A program made the position numbers and the translations under genes. The notes under the pieces were generated by a model that was not told the origin of the DNA, searched no databases, and saw only the letters and a list, made by a program, of their open reading frames with translations. Shown piece by piece: positions 32,940 to 43,187 of a stretch of DNA of 64,000 nt. This DNA is from Pararge aegeria. Taxonomy: Eukaryota; Arthropoda; Insecta; Lepidoptera; Nymphalidae. Numbering within the stretch: the stretch's first letter is position 1; the number at the start of each line of letters is the position of its first letter. The DNA lies in contig NC_053202.1 in NCBI RefSeq assembly GCF_905163445.1, positions 11,780,001-11,844,000 on the forward strand. The letters run 5' to 3'.

Positions 32940-33220
32940 AAAAAAATCGCAGAGCATGCAAGGAACACGCCCTGAAAAGTGCCGCCCTGTGTGTAATTAC
33001 CTGAGGCGTAGTTGCTAAGCCGAATAGGCTTGTAATTACACCGGCAAGCACTCCCTCCAGACCGGAACACAGCAATGCTGACATAAGCATGACGGTACCC
33101 GGACGATCTTCATCATAAGAAGCTCTTCTACTGTAACTATGAAATAGATAGATACTACTGTATTGCAACAAATCACAGAGAAACTACCATACAAAAACAA
33201 AGACATTAGGTACATAGTTT
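32940..33220. other. no gene; GC-richer unique segment
   Basis: 32955-33120 is less AT-rich, with CCGCCCTGTGTGTAATTACC and GGACGATCTTCATCATAAG. Could be an eroded retroelement coding part; not identified. Confidence 0.3.
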
Positions 33221-33224
33221 TCTT

Positions 33225-33305
33225 CTTTCATTAAGGGTTGTCTGGAGGAGATCGCTTAAAGCGATAAGACCGCCTTTGCGCATTTTTATTCTTCTTATAT
33301 TTATG
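33225..33305 (+). mobile_element. LINE-E fragment with altered hairpin
   Basis: GGGTTGTCTGGAGGAGATCG then hairpin ATCGCTTAAAGCGAT at 33251-33265 and AAGACCGCC. Short and diverged, but in the family order. Confidence 0.6.
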
Positions 33306-33327
33306 TTTTCAATTTATATTATATTTC

Positions 33328-33568
33328 AAAGTCAAAGTCAAATATTTCTTTATTCAAATAGGCACATAGATGGCACTTTTGATGCGTTATTATATACAAA
33401 ATGTGTACATAGCAGTGAGTAGTGATGGCGATAACTACAATCGTAAACTTAAAACTAAAGCTACGAGGTTTCCAACCGCGCCCTGGTCTAAGAAGAAGCC
33501 CACAACAAACTTAGCCGGGTGTTCTTTTTGTTATCACCATCTCACATTGTCATTAGAAAATATTTAAG
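33328..33568 (-). mobile_element. LINE-B 3' end, minus strand
   Basis: TCAAAGTCAAAGTCAAAT terminus (inverted TTTGAC repeats), then TTTATTCAAATAGGCACATA, GATGGCGATAACTACAATCG and CACAACAAACTTAGCCGGG. Confidence 0.85.
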
Positions 33569-33639
33569 AAGCAACCTATAAATTGTGTGCAATAAAGAAT
33601 TTATTTATCTATCTACTTTTTTTTGGCGTGTTGGAAAAA

Positions 33640-33905
33640 CTTTAAAAAGGAGGTTATGTGGGAATCCCCCATCTAAAGGGGGTATACCCAAACTGAAAAC
33701 CACCACGGCATATCCCTCTTGTTGGCTTTGTTAGACGCCCGGGGAACCCGTTGTATACCTCCCGGAGATAGGTACATACTTAGTGTTAGAGTGCAAAGGC
33801 GGTTTCGCCACCAAATATAAAGCCAATCAAACCGTATTGGGGCAGTGTGAAGGTTCTTAGCTCTAAATTCCCCCGCTATGAGAGTATTTGCCCAGCAATG
33901 GGATA
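33640..33905. repeat. family K repeat relic
   Basis: ACCCAAACTGAAAACCACCA and CATATCCCTCTTGTTGGCTT recur at about 63612-63690 (ACCCAAACTAAAACTACCAC, TCCCTCTCGTTGGCTTTCG). Origin unknown. Confidence 0.5.
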
Positions 33906-34076
33906 ATAATACTTGCGGGATAATATCTAGTAACTACATATAATTCATTAGTCACACGCGTCGAGAGAGGTTTGTTTGAGTTAGCCGAGATGGAGTCGCG
34001 TGCCGAAGCAAACACGCGTTGTTAGATTGTCTATGGTTTTAAGGGATAGGATACACGCAGTGCCATAAACACGTTT

Positions 34077-34280
34077 AAGTCAAAGTCAAAGTCAAATGTT
34101 TCTGTATTCAAATAGGCATAGGTATATATGGTACTGTTTATGTGTACATTACATAAAAACATATAAGTGGGTACATAGTAGTGCGATGATGGTGATAACT
34201 ACATTCTACTATAAAGCTACGAGGGTTCCACAAACGCCCTGAAGAAGTCCACAACAAACTTAGCCGGGTTTGTTTTGTTT
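34077..34280 (-). mobile_element. LINE-B 3' end, minus strand
   Basis: AGTCAAAGTCAAAGTCAAAT terminus, then TATTCAAATAGGCATAGG, TGATGGTGATAACTACATTC and CACAACAAACTTAGCCGGG. Confidence 0.85.
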
Positions 34281-34284
34281 GTAA

Positions 34285-35420
34285 AACTTTATTGTACACA
34301 CATTTAATAATACAGAAAAAGAAACAAAATAACAGTAAAAAATAACTGACATTCTTTTCGATTACCGTCTCACTCTGTCATTTAAACTATTTAAAAAAGC
34401 AACCTTGTTAGAGATATTGGTAGTTCACACCAAAACTTTTTCATCGTTCACGTGCTAATCGTTTACTTTTCTATAAGCTTACCAAAAGGTGAGGTACTAA
34501 AGCACTGCCTAGCCTTATAATTTAGAAAGAGCAACGAAAACGAGTATGATCATCATTATTATCAATCACTTACGTACTCAATTATTATATGGACTTTACT
34601 CTCCCATGATAATTTTATAGAAACAAGAGGTTTTTATTTTACTACTAGGTATTTATTTATTTTTAGGTACTACTGCCATGTCTATTTGAAGCCAACTTAC
34701 GCCTTATGTTGATGGGCACAGGGTGACCCGTAACACGTTGCAGGACATGTTCCTTGCATACCCTGCGAAATGTTGCTCTGTTCAGGCGGACCATATGTTT
34801 GGTCCATCAATTATTATTGTAAAAAAAAAACAATAAAATAACAATTATAACAACGTGTACACACAACCTTAATAACACGATGTCAAATTACATGAACATT
34901 CGAAATTTAAATTGTTAAAACTGTACGAGGATTTGTCACGGACAAAGTTTGTTATTCGTTAATTGGTCGCCATATCCATTTTATGATTGGCTTCTTACTC
35001 TGTGGCACATCAAAGACTTGAAAGATCAACGTATGGTGGTCAGGTGTATAACCATAGAGTCGGTAACATTTGAATATTCATTGGAAGTTGTTAATAAGTT
35101 AACTATGGTCTTTGGTCGGAGACGCATAAACAATAAATAATTACTTGTGTAACGCTAGGTCCTCTATCTGAGTGTAACGCAGACTAAAAGAGAACTTTAG
35201 GTAGCTTCACCACGGAGCGATGTTAAAACTACGCTAATAAATTTACTGAATTTAATTAAAAGGTGATTCCCAGTCGTTGTTATGACGCATTAAAAATTAA
35301 TTCTTTAATTTTGTTGTTTGTCCTTCCTTCAAGTCCGGAGTAAGCAACCAATCAAGTTGATTTTTGGCGTAGAGTTAATTGAAAGGACGGAGAGTGACAT
35401 AAGCCATTTATTCCAGGAAA
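34285..35420. other. no gene seen
   Basis: Unique AT-rich DNA. 35335-35392 is a scrap of SINE-M (GTTGATTTTTGGCGTAGAG, TTGAAAGGACGGAG). Confidence 0.4.
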
Positions 35421-35424
35421 GCAA

Positions 35425-35859
35425 ACGGCCGATTGGCGCAGTTCGCAGCGACCCCGCTTTCTGAGTCCAAGGCTGTGGGTTCGATTCCCACAATGGTGTA
35501 AAATGTTTCTGTGATAAAATGAAAAATGAATGCTTTTCAGTGTCTGTGGGTTTATCTGTATTTCATAAGTATTTATGAATCTCTTCTTAGTCGTTTCAGT
35601 CTTGACAGACTGGTCGTGGTCGTCATCTGGGTGTTGTGGCTCGCTTGACAATACTTCGCCACTCTTCTCTAACGGTTGCCTTTGTTTCGCATTCATGTAG
35701 AGGAGCCTCGATTGTAGCCTTCACTTGGTCCGTCCATCTCATCATTTATGAATATTATTCATAAAATTATTCATCAGTCATTTTAGTACCCATTACATAA
35801 GCTATACTTACTTTGGGGCTAGATGGCGATGTGTGTATTGTCGTAGTATATTTATTTAA
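35425..35859 (+). mobile_element. SINE-A interrupted by an RTE-type fragment
   Basis: ACGGCCGATTGGCGCAGTTC head and B box GGTTCGATTCC, with the body up to 35580. The body resumes at about 35745 and ends TTGTCGTAGTATATTTATTT. Confidence 0.9.
35581..35744 (-). mobile_element. 5'-truncated LINE fragment (RT C-terminus) inside SINE-A
   Basis: The minus strand encodes WTDQVKATIEAPLHEC ... VREEWRSIVKRAT, the C-terminal part of an insect RTE-type reverse transcriptase. ATTTATGAAT at 35571-35580 and 35745-35754 is a 10-bp target duplication. A relative is split at 57330-57645. Confidence 0.85.
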
Positions 35860-35864
35860 ACGGT

Positions 35865-36325
35865 TCACACGAGATTTATAAAACACCTTCATAAATGCGG
35901 AACAACAGCTAGTACCAAAGCTGTATTTATTTTCAAAGAATTTGTAATCTATACGTCAATTGCAAAATTAAATCCATAGCAGCAAAATGTTGACCTCAAT
36001 TCACTATTTGGCGTTAGCTGCGAAAACTATTGATGATACATAAAAATGATGTACTACAAGATTAAACTACATAAGTACTAACTTAGTATCTACTTACAAA
36101 AAAATCTACTTACGCAAATAAGAATATCTAACTAACCATCGTAGCTTAGTCACAAAAGAAGCTTTTATATGCTTTAAAATTTAATTAGACAGCCGGCAGA
36201 AACAAAAGACGCATACATTCGAAACGTAGTAAGTATTTATTCTCGTAAAATATCGTGACGTAGTTTTAATAATAAAACTGCTTGGGCACACAGCTGTTTC
36301 TTTCTATCCCGATATTCCCACGGAA
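35865..36325. other. no gene seen
   Basis: Unique AT-rich DNA. Confidence 0.35.
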
Positions 36326-36329
36326 TCAA

Positions 36330-36646
36330 AACTTACTTGACCTACCAATGCATACATTTAAAAAATGTGTAAAAACGCATCTAGTATAGCGAGGTTACTA
36401 TACATTTGATGAATTCCTCAATGACAAGGTAGATTGGAAGCAGCCAGCCTCGCTCTCATCTCCCGCAAGATAGAAAAATGATTGTTGATATTGGAAAAGA
36501 GCAACTACTGAGTTTCTTGCTGGCTCTTCTCGGTAGAATCTGCTTTCCGAACCGGTGGTAGAGTAACTACAAATATACATACTTGACGTTTCAAAAGTGC
36601 TTATAAAGTGGGCCTACTTGAAATAAATGAATTTGAATTTGAATTT
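36330..36646 (+). mobile_element. LINE-C 3' end
   Basis: RT C-terminal remnant (FDEFLNDKVDWK), then TATTGGAAAAGAGCAACTAC, TCCGAACCGGTGGTAGAGTA, CCTACTTGAAATAAATGAAT and the terminal GAATTT repeats. Confidence 0.85.
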
Positions 36647-36654
36647 TACGCGGG

Positions 36655-37300
36655 CGACACCGCGTGGCCACGTTAGTGCGTACATATATCGGTGAACGTT
36701 AAGTCAGAGGAATTACTAGTAATAGATATAATTAGGTATATATCACGTCGCAAGCAATAACGTGCAATAGGTAGGTGTATAATCTTCGGAGACGTTCTGG
36801 GCGGGAATCCTTTCACTAATTTATTACGATATCATTACCCATTGAGGCACTTATGGCTGATTGCGCTCGAAAGTGCTAGAAAAACTCTCGACCTAGATCG
36901 AAAGAGGTTTTATCTACTTATTTATCCAAGTTCCAATTATGAATTTATTAACAGCGGTATCGAAATCGGTACAAATCTTCATAAACTAAGGCAAAGAAAA
37001 ACATAGGCAACGGTCGATACCTATACAGCCATCTTTATTTTATACCTACCTACCTACCTACCTACCTTATATATTTGCCACCATATGCAATAAAAAAGCA
37101 AGGTTTTTGCCCTTATCACCACGCTGGGCAGACGGATTGGTGATAGCAGTAGATGGTACTTAATAGTAGTACAAAACTGCTACCCATTTCTCCGTTATAT
37201 TAGAAGAGGGCTGATGACAAGTTTATTCTGATCTCCCGTTACCACAACAAGGCACAATTGAAAATATAAGAGTGAGAATTATATAGATAAGCTGTATGAG
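36655..37300. other. no gene seen; (CTAC)n microsatellite
   Basis: Unique DNA with a CTAC repeat at 37043-37066. Confidence 0.45.
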
Positions 37301-37433
37301 CTTTGCCTTTATTGGCCCACTGCGGGGCACGGGTCTCCACGCTGGAAAAGTGCCGATTGGTAGACTGCACACTCTGCGAACGTTATGCGGAACGCTCAGG
37401 AATTTTCCTTCACCATTAAACAAGTGATATTTT

Positions 37434-38122
37434 CATCATCATCATCTCAACCAATTGACGTCCACTGCTGGACATAGGTCTTTTGTAGGGAGTTCAACAA
37501 TGCACGGTCCTGGGCCGCTTGCCTCCAACGGCTCCCAGCTACTCTCCTGATGTCATCTGTCCACCTCGTTTGGGGCCGACCTACGCTGCGTTTACCGGTG
37601 CGGGGTCGCCATTCCAGCACCTTAAGACCCCAACGTCCATCGGTTCTCCGAGCTATGTGCCCCGCCCATTGCCACTTCAGCTTCGCAACTCGCTGAGCTA
37701 TGTCGGTAACTCTAGTTCTTCTACGGATCTCCTCATTTCTGATTTGATCACGTAGAGACACTCCTAACATAGCTCTCTCCATCGCCCGCTGAGTGACTCT
37801 GAGCCTTCTTATGAGGCCCATAGTTAGCGACCATGTCTCTGATCCGTAAGTCATCACTGACAACACGCACTGTTCGAAGACTTTAGTCTTCAGGCACTGA
37901 GGGATTTTGGACGAGAAGATGTCACGAAGTTTCCCGAACGCTGCCCATCCGAGTTGGATTCGGCGGTTTACCTCTTTCTCGAAATTGGACCTACCTAACT
38001 GGATCGTGTGTCCTAGGTATATATACTCGTCAACAATTTCGAGTGCAGAGCTCCCAACAGTAATTGGGTGGAGCGGAACATGAGCGTTAGACATAATTTT
38101 CGTCTTGCTCATGTTCATACGT
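37434..38122 (-). mobile_element. RTE retrotransposon, 5'-truncated, 689 bp, with 11-bp target duplication
   Basis: Its 3' end at 37434 is a (GAT)n tail on the minus strand and its 5' end is cut at 38122. AGTGATATTTT is at 37423-37433 and 38123-38133. Only the end of the polymerase ORF is retained. Confidence 0.93.
37447..38118 (-). pseudogene. RTE reverse-transcriptase C-terminal frame (223 codons, uninterrupted)
   Basis: Encodes the region after the RT palm. It has YLGHTIQLG, then RRIQLGWAAFGKLRDIF, QCVLSVMTYGSETWSL, KLKWQWAGHIARRTDGRWG and a GRPQTRWTDDI motif near the end. This organisation is that of the RTE endonuclease-reverse transcriptases common in Heliconius and other Lepidoptera. 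Endonuclease and catalytic palm motifs are missing because the insertion is truncated, so it cannot act by itself. The open frame suggests a recent insertion. The apparent methionine at 38118 is internal to the original protein. Confidence 0.9.
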
Positions 38123-38636
38123 AGTGATATTTTAAATACCTTAAATTAAGAACGCACATAACTTCGAAAAGTCAGAGGTCCGTGCCGGGATCGAACTCGG
38201 TTCCCGGAAAGAGAATCCGTAGCTCCAACAACTAGGCTATCACCGTTGTTTTTATATTGTTCACTATAAAATCGTAGCGCACAATCTTAATGAAAAAACG
38301 ATTACCTACGCGAGTGTACGAATTGAAAGGCCAGTTTCACAACGATCCGTCCACGCTAATCGCCCAATAATCGCCCATTGATGTCATAATTGTACTTTAA
38401 TACTTGCCGCGAACGCCTAAATGTGACAAAACCACTTCATTATCACCCATTGTTGCTCGGTGCACTATTGTGTGCACCCGGGTGCGTTTCAGTTTACTTT
38501 GTAATGGTAGTTGTATGGGTTGTCCTGAGTGTATGAGTTTTTAATGTACTTTTGAGGTATAAGGGTGTGTACAAACGGTGCGGTTTTGGGAAGTTTTAAT
38601 TTAGTGTAAGTAGAAAATAGAACATGTTGTGTAGAA

Positions 38637-38996
38637 AAGCGGTGATAGCGTAGTGGGTAGGAGCTCGACTTCACTTTCGGGGGGCCGAGTTTGAATCCCA
38701 GCATGCATCTCTTACTTTTCTAAGTTATATGCCGTTTAATTACTTAAAAAATTAAAATATCACTTGCTTCAACGGTCAAGGAAACATCGTGAGGAAACCT
38801 GCATGCCACACTTTACATTTTCGGAAGGACACTTGCGGATAATGACCTGTGGGGTTGCTACGGCGTCACCAGGGGAGATCGCCAAGAGAAGAGTCCCAGG
38901 TCTCGACGACATATGGGGGAATGCATGCCTCAGAGTTCTCGATACTGTTCTCAACTCAACCGTTTCTCATTGTAAGCCGGTAATGGGAAGTGGGAT
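38637..38996 (+). mobile_element. SINE-H, interrupted by repeat I
   Basis: Head AGCGGTGATAGCGTAGTGGG and B box GTTTGAATCCC, CACTTGCTTCAACGGTCAAG and GAGGAAACCTGCATGCC. After the insert come GCCTCAGAGTTCTC and TTCTCATTGTAAGCCGGTAA. Confidence 0.85.
38808..38921 (+). mobile_element. short repeat family I (114 bp) with 8-bp target duplication
   Basis: TTTTCGGAAGGACACTTGCG, GGGTTGCTACGGCGTCACC, AGAAGAGTCCCAGGTCTCGA. Flanked by TGCATGCC at 38800-38807 and 38922-38929. No TIR, no A-tail and no ORF. Confidence 0.8.
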
Positions 38997-39063
38997 ATGA
39001 CAATGAACTAGGAAGCATATGTGAGGGTGCCGTACCTTCCCTCCTCTATCCGCGGGTCTCGTT

Positions 39064-39590
39064 CAAAATTCAAAATTCATTCATTTCAAGTAGGACTAAT
39101 TTATAAGCACTTTTGAAACGTCAAGTCAGTCTGTTTGTAGTGACTCTTCCACCGGTTCGGAAGGCAGAATCCACTGAGAAGAGCCGGCAAGAAACTCAGC
39201 AGGTTGCTCTTTTCCAAGTTCCAACATCATTTTATAGTTTAACAATCTTTAGAATTTTTCTACTTTGTGAGAGAAGAGAGCGGAGTGGCCTGCTTCCAAG
39301 CAGCCTTGTCGTTAAGGAATTCATCAATCGTGTGGTAACCACGATTTGTTAAATGTGCTTTAATATATGGTTTAAACTTAGGTAAAGGTAGATCTAATAT
39401 TACCTTCGATATCATGTTATAAAAGCCATCCCCACAAAGGTTTTCCTTACTTTTCTAAGACGATATGCAGATATCACTAATTTATGTCCGTTTCTAGTCA
39501 GTCGACTGTTTAAATCGACTTTTTGAGTATAATCACTTATGTTTTGTTTAAAAAAGATCCTATTATTATAAATATATTGCGAGGCTATTG
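39064..39590 (-). mobile_element. LINE-C 3' region, minus strand
   Basis: AAAATTCAAAATTCATTCAT terminus, the family UTR, and the RT C-terminus (IDEFLNDKAAWK) broken by indels. Collinear with 12541-13097 over about 530 bp. Confidence 0.85.
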
Positions 39591-39707
39591 TAAGTATACC
39601 TATTTCTTTAAATTTGGCACGAAGGGATTCGGGGAGACTAAGGGAATATAATAAAGAATGACCATTTTGGTATCATCTGCTGCGATTACTTACACGTCTC
39701 ACACTCC

Positions 39708-39865
39708 CCGTTCTTCTATAGTTATGTTTTTAACGCCATTGGTTGCCTGGAAGAGATCGCTATGTAGCGATAAGGTCGCTAAATTGTATAAGCTGTGTTA
39801 TTTAATTTTCAGTTTTATGTAATTTTTGTGGTGTACAATAAATGTATGTTCATTCAAACATTCAT
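39708..39865 (+). mobile_element. LINE-E 3' end
   Basis: CCATTGGTTGCCTGGAAGAG, palindrome ATCGCTATGTAGCGAT at 39756-39771, GGTGTACAATAAATGTATG. Confidence 0.8.
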
Positions 39866-39869
39866 TTAA

Positions 39870-40190
39870 CGTGCATGAGAAGTTTTTTTAACTTTTATTT
39901 TTAATTTTTACTTTTCAACTTTTACTTTTATATTTAAAAACCACGTCAATATTGATTTCAATTTTGATCCACGCATGTGATCGGCCTAAGACCGCGGTGG
40001 TGTATGTGATAATAGGGATGATATTCATCACGATCGAATTCACTCGTTGATTCGTTACGCGGAGGCTGGGCCGCCCCCAGGGACGCTGGCCCCGGGGGCT
40101 GTGTGAGAAAAAACCGAAAACGTTCGACTGTCAATTAGTTTTATTCGCTGTTAAATCTTTGTATCCATACTTCCTATAATAGTTAATAAT
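39870..40190. other. no gene; GC-rich patch
   Basis: 40060-40105 is strikingly GC-rich (GGGCCGCCCCCAGGGACGC) and self-complementary. Function unknown. Confidence 0.35.
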
Positions 40191-40196
40191 ATTTGT

Positions 40197-40415
40197 CGGC
40201 CGATTGGCGCAGTGGGCAGCGACCCTGCTTTCTGAGTCAAAGCTGTGGGTTCGATTCCCTCAAACCGGAAAATGTTTGTGTGATGAACATGAATGTTTTT
40301 CAGTGTCTGGGTGTTTATCTGTATATTATAGTCAGTCATCTTAGTGCCCATAACACAAGCTACGCTTACTTTGGGGCTAGATAGTGATGTGTGTATTGTC
40401 GTAGTATATTTATTT
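40197..40415 (+). mobile_element. SINE-A
   Basis: CGGCCGATTGGCGCAGTGGG, B box GGTTCGATTCC, body lacking about 25 bp in the middle, and TTGTCGTAGTATATTTATTT end. Confidence 0.9.
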
Positions 40416-40444
40416 TAAAAAAAAAACAAAAAAAATCAAACAAA

Positions 40445-40612
40445 ATATAAAATGAAGAAAATCTCCAGTACGAGTTTTAAACAACTTAAGGATATGCTTT
40501 GTAAGAGTTATAAAAAGCCTACCCTCAAGTATTTATAACTCGTACCTACTGGAGATTTTCTTCATTTCATGTCATCTGCACGCCCTGTGCATACCCTCTA
40601 TGCACGCCACTG
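40445..40612. mobile_element. MITE-G (hAT-like), left-truncated
   Basis: AAAATGAAGAAAATCTCCAG, near-palindromic interior (AGTACGAGTTTTAAACAACT / AGTATTTATAACTCGTACC), GCATACCCTCTATGCACGCC and ACTG end. Abuts the preceding SINE-A tail. Confidence 0.8.
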
Positions 40613-40937
40613 GCTATAGTCGAGTGCTTCGCGTTAGCACCAGTACAACCTAAAGGGTAAGTAGCTCGGGAGCTCTGGTGTTGAGCTCGGGGAACGAGGT
40701 CCAACCATTCTTTGTAATTGGAAGTTTTATATATGGCTCTCGTTTATGAAAACTATATAACGCGATGTAGGATCTTGTGGCGCCATCTACCCATGTAATA
40801 TAAAGACCGCCACAAGGTTGGCAGCTGCATAGCGCTTCTATTCCGTGAAGAGAAAAATACTACAAATAGTAGTATTTTTTCTATAATAATAATATTAATT
40901 TATTTGCCAAATTGTGGGTACATGACAAATCCACTTA

Positions 40938-41176
40938 ACAATTATTCATCGTAAAGTCAACATCTCCTGATGATGCAAGAGCATCATCAGGAGATGTTGC
41001 TCTTGCATCATCAGGAGAAGCATGAAACAAGAGTTTCATATCGAAACGTGCGTAGAGGGTACATTGCCGAGGATCTGTTTAGTGTGAAGTATACGGATTG
41101 AAGAAATTATAAATTACACATTACAGATTCTCCTGCTGTTCGCGGAGTATTATAGCAAATTAAGCTTAATTTTTAT
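40938..41176. mobile_element. MITE-F copy preceded by a compound hairpin
   Basis: TAACAATTATTCATCGTAAAG at the left (inverted match to 29612-29640), then a hairpin-rich stretch (40958-41018). After it come GTGCGTAGAGGGTACATTGC, GATTGAAGAAATTATAAATT and TAGCAAATTAAGCTTAATTT. The right terminus is eroded. Confidence 0.65.
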
Positions 41177-41179
41177 ACT

Positions 41180-41685
41180 GCCACAGACAGTGTTTAAATG
41201 TTTTAAAAAATAAAAATTACTTTACAAGTTAAAGATTTATAAAGTTACAATAATCAGAAATAGGTAATAATGTCATATCAAATTAAGTGGCAAATAATAC
41301 AATTACAAATGTTGTTATACAGTTACTAAAGTTAACTAAGTCGGTATATTACTGTCACTAAGGCATTCTTTTACACCTTTATTTTTGTTGAGTGTTTCAA
41401 AAATTGCTATAATTTTTTTTTTATAGTAATGTTTGTCTGACAAGCGTGTAGCCCACCTGATTGTATGGGGAAAATCATCACCTATACACGCGACGTTTTG
41501 AAAGGTACGAAAACTGTAGGAGTTTTCGTACCTTTCAAAGCGCTGCCTTTATTCATTAACCTGAGGTGTAAGTATAAAGCCTCATATGCCTGGAACTACA
41601 CGGGAAACTGACCTTCAGACGAGAACACAGAACTGCTGCTTGGCGGCAGAAATAAGGCGGCATTACTTCTACTTCTTAGGTTCCA
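41180..41685. other. no gene; perfect 19-bp hairpin at 41497-41539
   Basis: TTTGAAAGGTACGAAAACT and its exact reverse complement are separated by GTAGG. The rest is AT-rich and unrecognised. Confidence 0.7.
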
Positions 41686-41689
41686 AGAA

Positions 41690-41820
41690 ATGAAGAAAAG
41701 AGGGCGACAAAGAAAGAGTTGGCGAGATATTTTCCATCAGAGGTGTGGACCGGATTGGATGCGAAAGGCTCGCGACAGAAAACTTTGGCGAGACTTGAGG
41801 CCTACGCCGTAGAGGCGACT
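41690..41820 (+). pseudogene. LINE reverse-transcriptase C-terminal remnant
   Basis: One frame reads KKRGRQRKSWRDIF ... DWMRKARDRKLWRDL, like the 'GR..RW.DD ... A.DR..W' end of RTE-type polymerases. It is followed by an AT-rich tail with GAAATAAAGGCTATTTTATT. About 45 residues only. Confidence 0.55.
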
Positions 41821-41949
41821 TAAATGTAAATGTATTTTTAGTAAACGTAAAGTTATTTTTAGTAAAAATATAATTGTAATACGTTTTAGAAATAAAGGCT
41901 ATTTTATTTTTTTTATTTATTTTTATTTACTTCTGCTACTCTACTTGTT

Positions 41950-42680
41950 CGCTCCACGTATATGTTCAACTTTTAAAAATCATTCAAATTAAGTTCACTC
42001 TATTTGTATAGTATCGTTTTTATTCGCAATCTGGTCTAGCCAATGGCAGAGCTCGCTTCCTGAGCCTACGGTTGGACACGAATGCTCATTGGCCCCAGCC
42101 GAATGGAATTGCAAAGTTACTATCGACGCGAACGTAAAAAAACCACGCTGCTGATTCGAAAATGACTAGAATTTGATCTCCTGTTCTTCCCGCTATCGTG
42201 GTAGACAACAGAATTCAAGTTAATTCGCCCCTGTGAAGTTGTTGTGCAGTGTGTGAGTGGAGTGTTGATCCAAATCATCAGATTCTCCAGGCAGCATTGC
42301 CACGTGCTGTCTTGTCTCCCATACAATCGAAATACGACCAAACAGATCTCGGTCTGGATCGCCTCGGTACGACCGGTAAGTATCTGTTTGTTGCTTAGAC
42401 CAGTGCCTAACATTTGAAGAGTAGAACCTGCCCGTTTTACATCGGTGGAACATCCAATCGAAATTCGCGTTCTAAACCCAGAGTGACGTCACCGGATCTC
42501 CACGGCAAGATTCGTGTCGTCACACTACTGCTACTATATAAGTACTCTACTACTTCAAAGTTAGTAGTTGGTACCAGGTGGTGGAATTTCTGTTAGCTAC
42601 AAAATGTTGCCAGTACACAAAAACAAGATGGCCAACTGCCGCTGCCGCGGGCGAAGCGTGCCGCTGAATTGGTTGTACAT
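41950..42680. other. unexplained GC-richer segment with a TATA-like motif
   Basis: No family repeat in this window matches it. It has open frames of up to 97 codons on the minus strand without a recognisable domain, a GTGACGTCAC palindrome (42482-42491) and CTATATAAG at 42536-42544. It may be the 5' region of a transposon or a promoter. Confidence 0.35.
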
Positions 42681-42773
42681 TTTAATTATAAATCATAATG
42701 ACGTTTCTATTAATGGATATTACTACCAGCCTCTCTGACAATTAGTTTTAATTTATTTTAAACCATTGTCGGC

Positions 42774-43086
42774 TAAGCGTTATTAGCTCAGTGGGTAGGA
42801 GCTCGACTTAACTTTCGGGGGGCCAAGTTCGAATCCCAGCACGCACCACTAACTTTTCTTAGTTATGTGCGTTTTAAGCAATTAAAATATCACCTGCTTC
42901 AACGGTGAAGGAAAACATCGTGAAGAAACCTGCACACCTCAAGGATTCTCCATAATGTTCTCGAAGGAGTGTGGATCCACCAACGCCCACCGCACTGGGC
43001 CAGCGTCGTGGACTACGGCCTTAACTCCTTCTCATTGTGGGAGACCCGTGCCCTGTAGTGGGCCGTTAACGGGTTGATATGATGAT
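42774..43086 (+). mobile_element. SINE-H, full length, best copy
   Basis: Head TTATTAGCTCAGTGGGTAGG (A box), AAGTTCGAATCCCAGC (B box), GTGCGTTTTAAGCAATTAAA, TGGACTACGGCCTTAACTCC, and a GGGTTGATATGATGAT end resembling the RTE tail, consistent with RTE-driven mobilisation. Confidence 0.9.
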
Positions 43087-43187
43087 TGTCTAAAGTTCGA
43101 CTTCAAAGCCAGCCAATTGAAAAAAACAAACAGCAAAATATATTTATCAAAAATGAGTTTACTGAAATTTCAATGGAAGTTTGACAG

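Larger units (their letters stand above)
37303..38248 (-). mobile_element. SINE-H, minus strand, split by an RTE insertion
   Basis: The 3' half is at 37303-37433 and the tRNA head at 38123-38248 (CGGGATCGAACTCGGTTCCC, ACTAGGCTATCACCG). The interrupting block carries the duplicated host sequence AGTGATATTTT. Confidence 0.85.

Noticed and set aside
37519..37755. Plus-strand frame opposite the RTE polymerase
   Set aside because: It is the antisense shadow of the RTE coding sequence.
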